Below are positions 55,043 through 63,729 of a stretch of 64,000 nucleotides of DNA, piece by piece (position 1 is the first letter of the stretch; each line of letters begins with the position of its first letter). Origin of the DNA: Mycolicibacterium frederiksbergense. GTDB taxonomy: Bacteria > Actinomycetota > Actinomycetes > Mycobacteriales > Mycobacteriaceae. The translations under genes and the position numbers were made by a program. The stretch is taken from NCBI RefSeq assembly GCF_029893345.1, contig NZ_JARXVE010000007.1, positions 1-64,000 on the forward strand, in the 5' to 3' direction. Under the pieces are notes generated by a model that was not told where the DNA came from, did not search any database, and saw only the letters and a program-made list of their open reading frames with translations.

Positions 55043-56728
55043 ATGAACGGGTTCAAGGGTTCCCAGCTCCGTCGCTTTGCCGTACTTGCAGCGGTCACCG
55101 CACTCACCCTGGCCGGGTGTTCGGGCGGAAACCGGGAAACCCCATCCGCCGGCGGCAACGCCGAGGTCGGCACCACCAATGACATCAACCCGCAGGACGT
55201 GGCGAACCTGCGTCAGGGCGGCAACCTGCGCCTGGCGCTGCCTGCTTTCCCATCGAACTGGAACACCCTGCACGTCGACGGCAACGAGGCGTACCAGGGG
55301 GCAATGATGCGGGCCACCATGCCCCGGGCTTTCCGCGTCGGGGCTGACGGTTCGACCACAGTCAACACCGACTACTTCACCAGTGTCGAACTGACCAGCA
55401 CCAGCCCGCAGGTCGTCACCTACACCATCAATCCGAAGGCCCAGTGGTCCGACGGCACGCCGATCATCTGGGAGGACATCGCCTCCCAGATCCACGCCAC
55501 CAGCGGCACGGACAAGGCCTTCGCGATCGCATCGGTGAATGGCTCCGACCGGGTGGGATCGGTCACCAAGGGTGTCGACGACCGGCAGGCGATTGTGACG
55601 TTCAGCCAACCGTTTGCGGACTGGCGGGGCATGTTCGCCGGGAACAACATGCTGCTGCCCAAGGCGATGACCGCAAATCCAGAAGTGTTCAACAAAGGCC
55701 AACTTAGTGGGCCCGGACCGTCGGCCGGCCCGTTCCTGGTGTCCAACATCGACCGGGGAGCGCAACGGATCACATTGAGCCGCAACCCGAAATGGTGGGG
55801 TACCCCGCCTCTGCTGGACAGCATCTCTTACCTGGTGCTCGACGATGCCGCTCGCATCCCTGCGTTGCAGAACAACACCATTGATGCCAGCGGTGTCTCT
55901 TCACTGGATGAATTGACCATCGCACGCAATACGCCCGGCATTGCGATCCGGCGAGCAGCGAGTCCGTTGTGGTGGCATCTCACGTTCAACGGTGCGCCCG
56001 GATCCATCCTGTCCGACAAGGCACTGCGGCTGGCGATCGCAAAAGGCATCGACCGGAACGCCATTGCCACCATCAGCCAACGCGGCCTCACCGACAATCC
56101 GGTGCCACTCAACAACCACATCTACGTGGCCGGGCAGGCGGGCTATCAGGACAACAGCGAGGTTGCGGCATTCGACCCGGAAAAAGCCAAACAGGAACTC
56201 GACGCACTGGGCTGGAAACTCAACGGACAAACCCGGGAGAAGGACGGCCGGCAGTTGGCCGTCCGTATGGTGTTTGCCGATGCGCAATCGAACAAGATGA
56301 TCGCGCAGATCGCGCAGAACAGTCTGGCCCAGATCGGGGTCAAGCTCGACCTCGACGTGAAGGCAGGTAGCGGTTTCTTCAGCGACTACATCAACGTCGG
56401 CAATTTCGACATCGCACAGTTCGGGTGGTCCGGCGACGCCTTCTCGCTGTGTTGCCTCAATCAGATGTACACCACCAATGGTGACAGCAACTTCGGCAAG
56501 ATCGGCAGCCCGGAGATCGACGCCAAGGCGATCGCAACCATGGGCCAACTCGACCCGGCCAAGGCCAGGACCATGGCCAACGAGCTCGACAAGATGATCT
56601 GGGCCGAAGGCTTCAGCCTTCCGCTGTTTCAGCCGGCGGGCAACTCAGCCGTCCGCGACACCCTGGCCAATTACGGGCCGGTCGGAATCGGCGACCTGGA
56701 CTACACCAAGATCGGCTTCATGAAGTAA
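55043..56728 (+). CDS. oppA: oligopeptide-binding lipoprotein OppA
   Basis: 561 residues. Lipoprotein signal with lipobox LAGC at about 23-26; family-5 solute-binding domain follows (PKAQWSDGTPIIWEDI, about 150-165). Starts 10 bp after oppD. In M. tuberculosis OppA (Rv1280c) imports peptides including glutathione; the same role is likely but not shown. Confidence 0.93.
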   Translation: MNGFKGSQLRRFAVLAAVTALTLAGCSGGNRETPSAGGNAEVGTTNDINPQDVANLRQGGNLRLALPAFPSNWNTLHVDGNEAYQGAMMRATMPRAFRVGADGSTTVNTDYFTSVELTSTSPQVVTYTINPKAQWSDGTPIIWEDIASQIHATSGTDKAFAIASVNGSDRVGSVTKGVDDRQAIVTFSQPFADWRGMFAGNNMLLPKAMTANPEVFNKGQLSGPGPSAGPFLVSNIDRGAQRITLSRNPKWWGTPPLLDSISYLVLDDAARIPALQNNTIDASGVSSLDELTIARNTPGIAIRRAASPLWWHLTFNGAPGSILSDKALRLAIAKGIDRNAIATISQRGLTDNPVPLNNHIYVAGQAGYQDNSEVAAFDPEKAKQELDALGWKLNGQTREKDGRQLAVRMVFADAQSNKMIAQIAQNSLAQIGVKLDLDVKAGSGFFSDYINVGNFDIAQFGWSGDAFSLCCLNQMYTTNGDSNFGKIGSPEIDAKAIATMGQLDPAKARTMANELDKMIWAEGFSLPLFQPAGNSAVRDTLANYGPVGIGDLDYTKIGFMK

Positions 56729-56737
56729 TCACCGGCC

Positions 56738-57976
56738 TCAGGTGGCCGATGGGCGCGGCAGCGCCGCCTCCAGCACCGTGGCCGCCGAGATCGCCGTCAC
56801 CGCCACCCGGATGACGGCACGCGCAGGCAGTGCGTCCAACTCGGCTGCGGTGGCCGAAAGTTGTTCGGCGGCACCGTCGCACACCGCTCGGATCACCGCG
56901 AAGGCGGCACGCTCGCGGGTATCCAGCACACTGTGGGCGGCTGTCGGCATCCGCACCAGCACCGATCCGGGCACCAGTGCCGCGATCCGTTCGGCGACCG
57001 CCGGCGGGGTGGTCAGGTCCCGGCCACCGGACACCACGACGGTGGGCCAGCCGAACTTCGGCATCTCAGCCACCAGGTCGTAGGGCTCAGCGTCGAAGGG
57101 TTCGTAGAACTTTGCGCTGCGGGCCATCGCGGCCATGTCCAGAGCGGGGTCCAGCGGCAGGCCGTCCGGCACTCCGGCATAGTTCAACTCGCGAAACGCT
57201 ATTCGCCCGACCAGATCAACTTCATTGTGGTACGGCGTCTTTCGGGTGGCTAGCCGGCCCAGCCAGGCCCACCCCGACCACACCCGGGTGCGTCCGTGCA
57301 ACAGCAGCTCAAGCTGGCGGTCCAGCAACTCCGCACCGCCGAGGCCGTACACCAGGCCGGCCAACTGCCCGCCCGAGGTGGCAAATGCCCCGTCGGCGAC
57401 CAAGCGGCGGACCTTGGGCGCCAGCCCGGCGGTCTCCGGATCGGCGCCCTCCCACAGCAGACCCCGAATGGCGGTGCGCATGACCTCGATGTCGGTGGTG
57501 GACAGCAGCGGCGAATCCAGCACCATCGCGGCGACCCGATCGGGATGACGGACCCCGAAACCCGCCGCGATATAGCTGCCGTAGGAGGTGCCATAGAGCA
57601 CCGCGCGGTGCACCCCGGCGTCGTCGAGCACCGCGGCGATATCGTCGATCACCTGCTCGACGGTGATGGCCGCCGGGGGCAGATCGGAGCCCGCGTCGGT
57701 GTGCCGCGACATCCCGATCCCGCGGTGCTCGATCATGATCACGTCGAATCCGGCCGCTGCCGCGCGTCGGCGCAGCCAGCGGTAGTGCTGGATCGACGCG
57801 ACGCCGGGACCGCCGGGGATGATCACCACCGGCGTTGCGGACTTGCGCCCCGTACGCACGTAGTACAGGTCGAAGTGCTCGTCAGCTCCCGGATTCACCG
57901 GGCGCCGCACCGCCCGCACCCCCGGGAGCCCGGCCAGCCGGTCGTGCACACGCCTGCGCTTGGAGTTCATCGTCAT
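56738..57976 (-). CDS. alpha/beta hydrolase, proline-iminopeptidase-like
   Basis: 412 residues from ATG 57976. Oxyanion motif PGGPGVASI (about 52-60), nucleophile Ser in LYGTSYGSYIA, acid Asp in GGRDLTTPP and His in AAHSVLDT, in the order of the S33 family. No signal peptide. Substrate unknown. Convergent with oppA, 9 bp between stops. Confidence 0.87.
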   Translation of the reverse strand: MTMNSKRRRVHDRLAGLPGVRAVRRPVNPGADEHFDLYYVRTGRKSATPVVIIPGGPGVASIQHYRWLRRRAAAAGFDVIMIEHRGIGMSRHTDAGSDLPPAAITVEQVIDDIAAVLDDAGVHRAVLYGTSYGSYIAAGFGVRHPDRVAAMVLDSPLLSTTDIEVMRTAIRGLLWEGADPETAGLAPKVRRLVADGAFATSGGQLAGLVYGLGGAELLDRQLELLLHGRTRVWSGWAWLGRLATRKTPYHNEVDLVGRIAFRELNYAGVPDGLPLDPALDMAAMARSAKFYEPFDAEPYDLVAEMPKFGWPTVVVSGGRDLTTPPAVAERIAALVPGSVLVRMPTAAHSVLDTRERAAFAVIRAVCDGAAEQLSATAAELDALPARAVIRVAVTAISAATVLEAALPRPSAT

Positions 57977-58002
57977 CGCGCTCCATTGTGCCCGGGCCGC
58001 TC

Positions 58003-58272
58003 TCAGACCAGGTAGATCGCAAAAACGGCCCCGAACAACACCATCAGCCAGCCGTCGGTGGCCAGTTTCAGCCACCGCGGGGCGGTCCGGACTTCCATGA
58101 ACTGCCGGATGATCAACCGGGACTTGATCAAGGTCAGCATCAGCACCAGCGCGGTGATCGGCACGCTGGCCCGCAGCGTGCCGGAGTACTGCGCCGGTGC
58201 CAGCCACCACGATCCAACGGTGATGGCGGTGAGCACCAACCAGGTCCAGGTCATCCTCGTCGTGTCGGTCAT
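58003..58272 (-). CDS. cytochrome c oxidase subunit IV-like protein
   Basis: 89 residues with three hydrophobic helices (about 10-24, 33-52, 70-88) and the central KSRLIIRQFMEVRTAPRWLK of prokaryotic COX4/NorF-type small subunits. Last of four co-directional membrane genes; no catalytic subunit I or II is nearby. Directly follows the subunit III-like gene. Confidence 0.8.
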   Translation of the reverse strand: MTDTTRMTWTWLVLTAITVGSWWLAPAQYSGTLRASVPITALVLMLTLIKSRLIIRQFMEVRTAPRWLKLATDGWLMVLFGAVFAIYLV

Positions 58273-58273
58273 G

Positions 58274-58852
58274 TCACCTCATCACGTAGAGCAGGCTGAA
58301 GATGATCACCCAGAGCAGGTCCACCATGTGCCAGTAGACCGCGCTGGATTCCACCACCGATGCCCGGCGGCGGGCCGGATTGCCCAACTCGCGCACGATC
58401 ACGCCCAACGCAATGAGGCCGATCAGAACGTGGACCAGGTGCACACCGGTGAGCACGTAGTAGAACGAGTAGAACATCTCGGAATTGGTGTGGCCGGACC
58501 GGATCTTGACCACCCATTCGTAACCCTTGCAGGCCATGAACATCAGGCCGCCCAGACCGCCGGCGTAGGTGAGCCGGATCGCCGCCTGGTGCCGCCCGGC
58601 CCGAGTGGCCAGTACCGCACGGGCGACGAACCACGAGCTGGTCAGCAGGATCACCGTGTTGAGCACACCGATGGTGATGTCGAGATGCTGTTGGGCACGC
58701 AGGAATTCGACCGGATGCATGGTCCGGTAGATCATGAAGACGATGAAGTAGCCGCCGAAGATGACCAGGTCACCGAGCACCATCACCCACATGTGCCCGT
58801 CGCCGGGCAGGTGCGCGGATGCCGGCTTTGGCCGCGAATCAGTTTGCGTCAC
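58274..58852 (-). CDS. heme-copper oxidase subunit III-like protein (NorE type)
   Basis: 192 residues with five membrane helices; family residues are visible in DGHMWVMVLGDLVIFGGYF, TGVHLVHVLIGL and AVYWHMVDLLWVIIFSLLY. Subunit III is accessory in oxidases, stabilising or tuning subunit I. Without a catalytic partner nearby its partner must lie elsewhere or it works on its own. Overlaps the upstream membrane gene by 14 bp. Confidence 0.85.
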   Translation of the reverse strand: MTQTDSRPKPASAHLPGDGHMWVMVLGDLVIFGGYFIVFMIYRTMHPVEFLRAQQHLDITIGVLNTVILLTSSWFVARAVLATRAGRHQAAIRLTYAGGLGGLMFMACKGYEWVVKIRSGHTNSEMFYSFYYVLTGVHLVHVLIGLIALGVIVRELGNPARRRASVVESSAVYWHMVDLLWVIIFSLLYVMR

Positions 58853-59558
58853 TGACGGATTCCTCCCGCATAGCGGCCTGGCGCAGCAGCACGATCAGCG
58901 CCGACAGCCACACCGAGAACACCACCACCGCCCACCAGAACGCGATCGAACCGTTCCAGGCGAACGGCCCGGACCGGAAGATGAACATCTGGCTGGCGAT
59001 CACCTCGGTGATGATCTGCCAGATGGTCACGTAGGCGAACCAGGCCGGGAAGATCTTGTTCTTGTCGTACAGGATCGCGATGGCGAACACCAGGTAGGCG
59101 GCCGTGAAACAGCCCAATGATCCGTTGTACGAAAGCATTCCGAGGTCATAGAGCAGGCTGATCAGTTCGGGGTCACGGTCGGGGCGGAACGCCGCGGTCA
59201 GGAAACACACCGCCACCAGCAGGAACCCGGGCAGCGCACCGACGCCCATGCCGCCGATGTAGGCGTAGGCGAACGCCGACCCCACCGTCATACGCTTGAT
59301 CTGATAGGCGACCAGTCCGTTGGTCATCGCCGCGCCGCCCAGCAGGATCAGCAGCAGGCAGAACCCGATCTTGATGGTCACCCCATGCTCGGCGAAGAAC
59401 GCCACCTTGTCGGCCGCGGTGACATCGGGCCGTGGTGGCGGTGTCACCCGGGCCAGTATGCAGATGATGACGCCGAAAACCCCGTACCAGATCGGGAAGA
59501 ACCAGGTCATCAACCGCACATCGGGCCGGCCCGGGGGCGCCTTGGTCAGGGTGCTCAC
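58839..59558 (-). CDS. six-helix membrane protein, paralogue A
   Basis: 239 residues, about six membrane helices. Shares AAFRPDRDPELISLLYDL with its neighbour's AAFRPERNPELIMLLNDL, so the two arose by duplication. No family I can name. Overlaps neighbours on both sides (4 bp upstream, 14 bp downstream), so all four genes are one transcript. Probable partner of the subunit III/IV-like proteins. Confidence 0.8.
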   Translation of the reverse strand: MSTLTKAPPGRPDVRLMTWFFPIWYGVFGVIICILARVTPPPRPDVTAADKVAFFAEHGVTIKIGFCLLLILLGGAAMTNGLVAYQIKRMTVGSAFAYAYIGGMGVGALPGFLLVAVCFLTAAFRPDRDPELISLLYDLGMLSYNGSLGCFTAAYLVFAIAILYDKNKIFPAWFAYVTIWQIITEVIASQMFIFRSGPFAWNGSIAFWWAVVVFSVWLSALIVLLRQAAMREESVSDAN

Positions 59559-60325
59559 CCGGCCGCCCCTTCCGCTGCAACCCCCTCTGCCACGGCTTGG
59601 CGGATCACCGTGCGGCGCAGCACGAAGAACATCACGATGACGAAGACGGCGAAGGCGCCATTACGCAACCAGAAGGTCAGCAGCCCATCCCAGGCCAGTG
59701 GTCCGGTGTGGAACACCGCCGCCCCCGCGGCGGGAATCATGGCCACCGCGGTGGCCAGCGAGAAGTGCCCCACCCAGCGGGGAAACACCGGGTCGGCACC
59801 GTTGTCGAAGTAGACCGCGACCGCCAGCACCGCGAACTGCGACACCATCATGCCCACCGGTGCGATGAAGACGATCCAGGCCAGGTCGTTGAGCAGCATG
59901 ATCAGCTCCGGATTGCGCTCCGGACGGAATGCTGCGACCAGGAACAGGATGTTCGACAGCGCGAAGATGGTGGCCCCGCTGACCACCGCGGTGAGGTAAC
60001 AGTAAGCGAAGACGTGGCTCTGGCCCTTCATCCGTTTCATCTGGACCACGATCACCATGAAGAACGGCAGGATCATGATCCCGCAAAGGTTGAATGTCAC
60101 CTGGCTGAATCGGATCCACGCGGTGTGATCGGCGTAGAACGACGCCACCTGCTGCGCGCTCCAGGTCGGTGACACCGGCGGCCAGAACCCGGGAAAGGTC
60201 AGCAACGCCACCAGCAGAACGGCGCCCACCGCCGGACCTGTCCACAGGCTCACCCACTGGGCTTTGATGTTTCCGGCTTTCGGCAGGTCTTGAGCCTGCT
60301 CCAGGATCTGCACGACTACCTCCAA
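59555..60325 (-). CDS. six-helix membrane protein, paralogue B
   Basis: 256 residues, about six membrane helices, homologous to the gene that follows. First gene of the operon; the promoter region upstream contains two matching inverted repeats, the nearer one ending two bases before this start. Function unknown. Confidence 0.8.
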   Translation of the reverse strand: MEVVVQILEQAQDLPKAGNIKAQWVSLWTGPAVGAVLLVALLTFPGFWPPVSPTWSAQQVASFYADHTAWIRFSQVTFNLCGIMILPFFMVIVVQMKRMKGQSHVFAYCYLTAVVSGATIFALSNILFLVAAFRPERNPELIMLLNDLAWIVFIAPVGMMVSQFAVLAVAVYFDNGADPVFPRWVGHFSLATAVAMIPAAGAAVFHTGPLAWDGLLTFWLRNGAFAVFVIVMFFVLRRTVIRQAVAEGVAAEGAAG

Positions 60326-60327
60326 AA

Positions 60328-60341
60328 CTGACTTCAGTCAG
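60328..60341. promoter_or_regulatory. TetR operator candidate 1
   Basis: CTGACTTCAGTCAG, perfect 6-bp arms around TC, immediately upstream of the first membrane gene of the oxidase-like operon. Shares its AGTCAG half-site with operator 2. Confidence 0.6.
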
Positions 60342-60394
60342 ACAATGCTGACAGCGAAACGGTAATTCCTCTATCGGCAAAAGAAAAGAGTATT

Positions 60395-60410
60395 ACTGAG
60401 TTAAGTCAGT
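60395..60410. promoter_or_regulatory. TetR operator candidate 2
   Basis: ACTGAGTTAAGTCAGT, a 16-bp palindrome with one mismatched pair. Similar to site 1, 54 bp away, on the side of the truncated tetR gene. Confidence 0.6.
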
Positions 60411-60473
60411 TTCATTGTCTTAGCATCGGGCGGTGCTCACCTCACCGCCACGCAGCAGCGCCTGGGCGGGCGC

Positions 60474-60764
60474 TTGTTCAAAGACTTTCTGGCCCTGCAC
60501 TTTTCCACGACCAGGTCACCGTCAGAAGAATGGGACAAGTATCCGGTGGTGGTCGCCGTGGTCGAAGAACTGCAGCGCGCCCAGAACGACGGTGAAATCC
60601 CCGCCGAGGTCGACGTCACGCACAACGGGGTGTCGTTCCTGGTCGGGCACTACGCGCTGCTGATCACCATCCCCGGGGACGCCCAGATCCGGACTCCGGT
60701 GATGCAGGAATACCTGACCACCTACCTGTACGGCCTGCGGGTGTTGACCTTTGATTCGAGCTGA
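60474..60764 (+). pseudogene. truncated TetR-family regulator (C-terminal domain only)
   Basis: 96 residues matching the ligand-binding half of TetR proteins (ending YLTTYLYGLRVL) but with no helix-turn-helix. The frame upstream to the promoter region has only about 20 codons, too few for the missing 90-100 residues, so the DNA-binding part has been deleted. A GTG at 60433 in another frame (MLTSPPRSS) may be the remnant N-terminus. Divergent from the membrane operon whose operators remain. Confidence 0.75.
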
Positions 60765-60808
60765 TCCAAAGGCGTGCCCGCCATATCGGGTGCGACTACA
60801 ACAGTGCC

Positions 60809-62050
60809 ATGACGACCATCGAGAACGTAGCGCACGTCCTGCCTGGCACCCAGCAGTGGTCAGACCTGCTGGCCACGATCGCCGCGGGAGCCAAGGACCG
60901 CGACCTCAACGACGAGAATCCCTTCGATCAGGTGAGTGCGCTCAAGCGGGCCGGGTTCGGCACACTACGCCTGCCGGAGTCTCTCGGCGGCGCCGGATTC
61001 ACTGTGCCGCAGCTGTTCTCCGCAGTGATCGACGTGGCCAAGGCAGATCCCATTGTGGCCCATATCTTCCGGACACACTTCTGGTTCACCGAGGAGCGGC
61101 TGCGCACCGCCGACGACCCGCGCTCCGCGCACTGGCTGGGCAAGATCGCCGAAGGCAAGATCTTCGCCAACGCGTTCAGCGAGAAGGGCTCACTGGCCGT
61201 GGGCAGCCTGGTGTTCAACACCCGGCTGCTGGCCGCCCCCGACGGCTCCGGCTTCACCCTGAGTGGCGAGAAGTACTACAGCACAGGCACATTGTTCTCG
61301 GACTATCTGACCGTTACCGCCACCACCGATCACGACTCGGTGGCCAATGTCCTGGTGCCCACCAACCGCGCCGGCGTGCGACTGGTCGACGACTGGGACG
61401 GCTTCGGACAGCGCCGCACCGGAACCGGCACCACAACATTCACCGACGTCGCGGTCGCGGCTGACGAGGTGCTCTCCGATACGCCGTATGACTCCGAACC
61501 GGTCCCGACCGTGCAGTACGCCGCGCTGCAGTTGTTCATCCATGCGGTGGTGGCCGGCATTCTGGCCAACGTCGTCGACGACGGGGTGGCGCTGCTGCGC
61601 TCGCGCGAGCGCAACTTCAGCCATGCCGTCACCGAGCGGCCCACCGATGATCCGCTGCTGCAACGCCAACTCGGCGTGCTGGCCAGCACGGCCTACGTGG
61701 CCAAAGCCGCGGTGCTGGACGCGGCGGCCGCGGTCGGTGCGGCCACGGACTCGACGGTCAACGGTGTGCCCGATGCGCGGCTCGCCGCCGTGCCCGATGC
61801 GCGGCTCGCCGCGGAAGCCCAGCTCAAGGTGGCCAAGGTCAAGGTGCACCTGGACGACGTCGCACCCGAGGCCGCGAACCGGTTACTGGAACTCGGCGGC
61901 GCCAGCGCGGCCAGCCGGCAGCGCAACCTGGATCGGCATTGGCGCAATATCCGCACCATCACCCTGCACAATCCGGTGGCCTACAAGGCCCGGGTGATCG
62001 GACAGAACCTGTTGCACGGCACACCCGTTCCGGCCAACGCCTACTTCTGA
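60809..62050 (+). CDS. acyl-CoA-dehydrogenase-fold flavoprotein, DszC/SfnB-like
   Basis: 413 residues with the acyl-CoA dehydrogenase three-domain layout. The C-terminal RHWRNIRTITLHNPVAYKAR (about 377-396) is typical of the flavin-dependent monooxygenase branch (DszC, SfnB) that attacks organosulfur compounds rather than acyl-CoA. Lacks the usual catalytic Glu context of fatty acyl dehydrogenases as far as I can see. Contains an in-frame 24-bp duplication. Neighbouring genes include an AraC regulator and a TauE exporter, fitting sulfur metabolism. Confidence 0.8.
   Translation: MTTIENVAHVLPGTQQWSDLLATIAAGAKDRDLNDENPFDQVSALKRAGFGTLRLPESLGGAGFTVPQLFSAVIDVAKADPIVAHIFRTHFWFTEERLRTADDPRSAHWLGKIAEGKIFANAFSEKGSLAVGSLVFNTRLLAAPDGSGFTLSGEKYYSTGTLFSDYLTVTATTDHDSVANVLVPTNRAGVRLVDDWDGFGQRRTGTGTTTFTDVAVAADEVLSDTPYDSEPVPTVQYAALQLFIHAVVAGILANVVDDGVALLRSRERNFSHAVTERPTDDPLLQRQLGVLASTAYVAKAAVLDAAAAVGAATDSTVNGVPDARLAAVPDARLAAEAQLKVAKVKVHLDDVAPEAANRLLELGGASAASRQRNLDRHWRNIRTITLHNPVAYKARVIGQNLLHGTPVPANAYF
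61766..61813 (+). repeat. 24-bp tandem duplication inside the flavoprotein gene
   Basis: 61766-61789 and 61790-61813 differ only in the last base; each encodes VPDARLAA. In-frame, so the product gains eight residues in a surface helix region between domains. Confidence 0.9.
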
Positions 62051-62889
62051 GCGGGCGGTCGGTGCACGCTCGCCAGCCGTGACATCCGCGACGGCGGCAA
62101 TCCGAACTCCGCGGTGAATGCCGCCGTGAACGCCGCGGGCGTAGCGTAGCCGAGCCGATTGGCCACCTCGGTGACCGTGGCGCCCCGCAACAACGGCACT
62201 GCGGCGAGGAGTCGAGCCCGCCGGCGCCAGACGGCGGGGCTGACCCCGGTCTCGGTCCGAAACCGACGGGTGAATGCTCGCTCGCCGAGATTCGTCCGGG
62301 CGGCCCACTGCGCGTTCCCGATGCTGACGTCGGGGGCGGCGAGGTACTCCCGGCACAACATGGCGAGATCCGTTGCCGCGGGCAGAGACACGTGCAGCGC
62401 CACCGGTGTCAGTGCGGCGATCTCGTGCAACAACAGCGTGACGACGGCGCCGTCACGTCCTGACAGGTCGTAGTCGAGATCGAAATCGACTGCCACGAGC
62501 AGAAGTTCGCGAAGCAGAGGCGTCACCTGCACCACGACACAGCTGTCCGGCCACCACGGCACCGCCGCAGGTTCGATATACAGGCTCCTGGTGCTCACGT
62601 CCTGCGTCCGCATCAGATGCGCAACGCCGGGCGGAATGAGCACCGCGAGGTCAGTCGGCACGGTCCAGGCGCCATGCGCAGTTTCGACCACCATCACCCC
62701 GGTGGCACTGTGGAGGAACTGTGCTCGCCGGTGCGAATGCCAGTCCAGGACAAACCCGTCGGGGTAGTCCGTCCCCACCGGCAACACCGCGCGTGGCACG
62801 TCGTCGAAGTCGTCCGCCGCTACGTTGCGCACACTGCGAGTGTACGACCGAGAATCGAAACTATTGGTCCGACTATCGATTGTCAGCAC
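62041..62889 (-). CDS. AraC-family regulator with cupin sensor
   Basis: 282 residues: N-terminal cupin (DWHSHRRAQFLHSATGVM, about 49-66) and C-terminal double helix-turn-helix (VTEVANRLGYATPAAFTAAF, about 239-258). Overlaps the end of the flavoprotein gene by 10 bp and is divergent from the TauE gene by 26 bp, so the latter is a likely target. Confidence 0.9.
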   Translation of the reverse strand: MLTIDSRTNSFDSRSYTRSVRNVAADDFDDVPRAVLPVGTDYPDGFVLDWHSHRRAQFLHSATGVMVVETAHGAWTVPTDLAVLIPPGVAHLMRTQDVSTRSLYIEPAAVPWWPDSCVVVQVTPLLRELLLVAVDFDLDYDLSGRDGAVVTLLLHEIAALTPVALHVSLPAATDLAMLCREYLAAPDVSIGNAQWAARTNLGERAFTRRFRTETGVSPAVWRRRARLLAAVPLLRGATVTEVANRLGYATPAAFTAAFTAEFGLPPSRMSRLASVHRPPAQK

Positions 62890-62915
62890 ACCGGGGAGCC
62901 GGTTGGCTTGATCGC

Positions 62916-63671
62916 ATGACTTTCTGGGTACTGGTCATGGTCGGCGCCGTCTCGGGCGTCACCACCGTGCTGTTCGGCTTCGGCGGCGGGTTCGTGACGG
63001 TGCCCGTGATCGTCTGGGCGAACACCCAACTCGGCCCCGACACCATGCGTACCGCCGTTGCGACATCGGCTGTCGTGGTGTGCGCCGGCGCAGCGATCGC
63101 CACCGCATCCACGCGTCGAGACATTCTGTCTGCCCTGCGCGGCAACAGCACACTCGTAGCAGCACTGGGTATGGGCGGAACACTCGGTGGTCTGGCGGCG
63201 AAGTATGCACCGGCCGCCCTCGCACAGTGGGGCTTCGTGGTCTACGTGGGTGTGACGCTCATTGACACACTGACCCGCCCCGGTTTCTTGCGGTCGTCAG
63301 ACGCCGGGGCCGACCCGAGCGCCATCCGTGCGGCGTACGGGGTTCCCATCGGTATGGTCGCGGCCTTCCTCGGCGTCGGCGGCAGCATCCTGACGGTACC
63401 GCTGCTGCGACGGGCGGGACATTCGATGGAATCGGCGACAGCCCTGGCAAACCCGCTCACGTTCGCGATTGCCGCTCCGGCAGCTCTACCCCTGCTCGGA
63501 TCGATCGACTACCCCGCAGCCGCCGCGTTGCTGCTCGGTGCCACACCTGTGGTCATCGCACTGCGGCGACGCGGGCCCAAGATCCCCGATGTCACACATG
63601 CCCGTGCCTACGTCGGACTACTCGCCGCCGTCACGATCGCGATGACCGCCGCCGCGATCCGTGCGAGTTAG
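62916..63671 (+). CDS. TauE/SafE-family sulfite/organosulfonate exporter
   Basis: 251 residues, about eight membrane helices in two repeats, each with the family's Gly-rich loop (TTVLFGFGGGFVTVPV, about 15-30; VAAFLGVGGSILTVPLL, about 148-164). Exports sulfite or sulfonate anions in characterised members. Divergent from AraC; an ATG at 62916 is used although the frame is open further upstream. Confidence 0.9.
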   Translation: MTFWVLVMVGAVSGVTTVLFGFGGGFVTVPVIVWANTQLGPDTMRTAVATSAVVVCAGAAIATASTRRDILSALRGNSTLVAALGMGGTLGGLAAKYAPAALAQWGFVVYVGVTLIDTLTRPGFLRSSDAGADPSAIRAAYGVPIGMVAAFLGVGGSILTVPLLRRAGHSMESATALANPLTFAIAAPAALPLLGSIDYPAAAALLLGATPVVIALRRRGPKIPDVTHARAYVGLLAAVTIAMTAAAIRAS

Positions 63672-63729
63672 ACACGACGACGCTGTCTGAAGTGTTCACC
63701 GGAACAAAAAAGACGCCCGGCCGCGCCGG

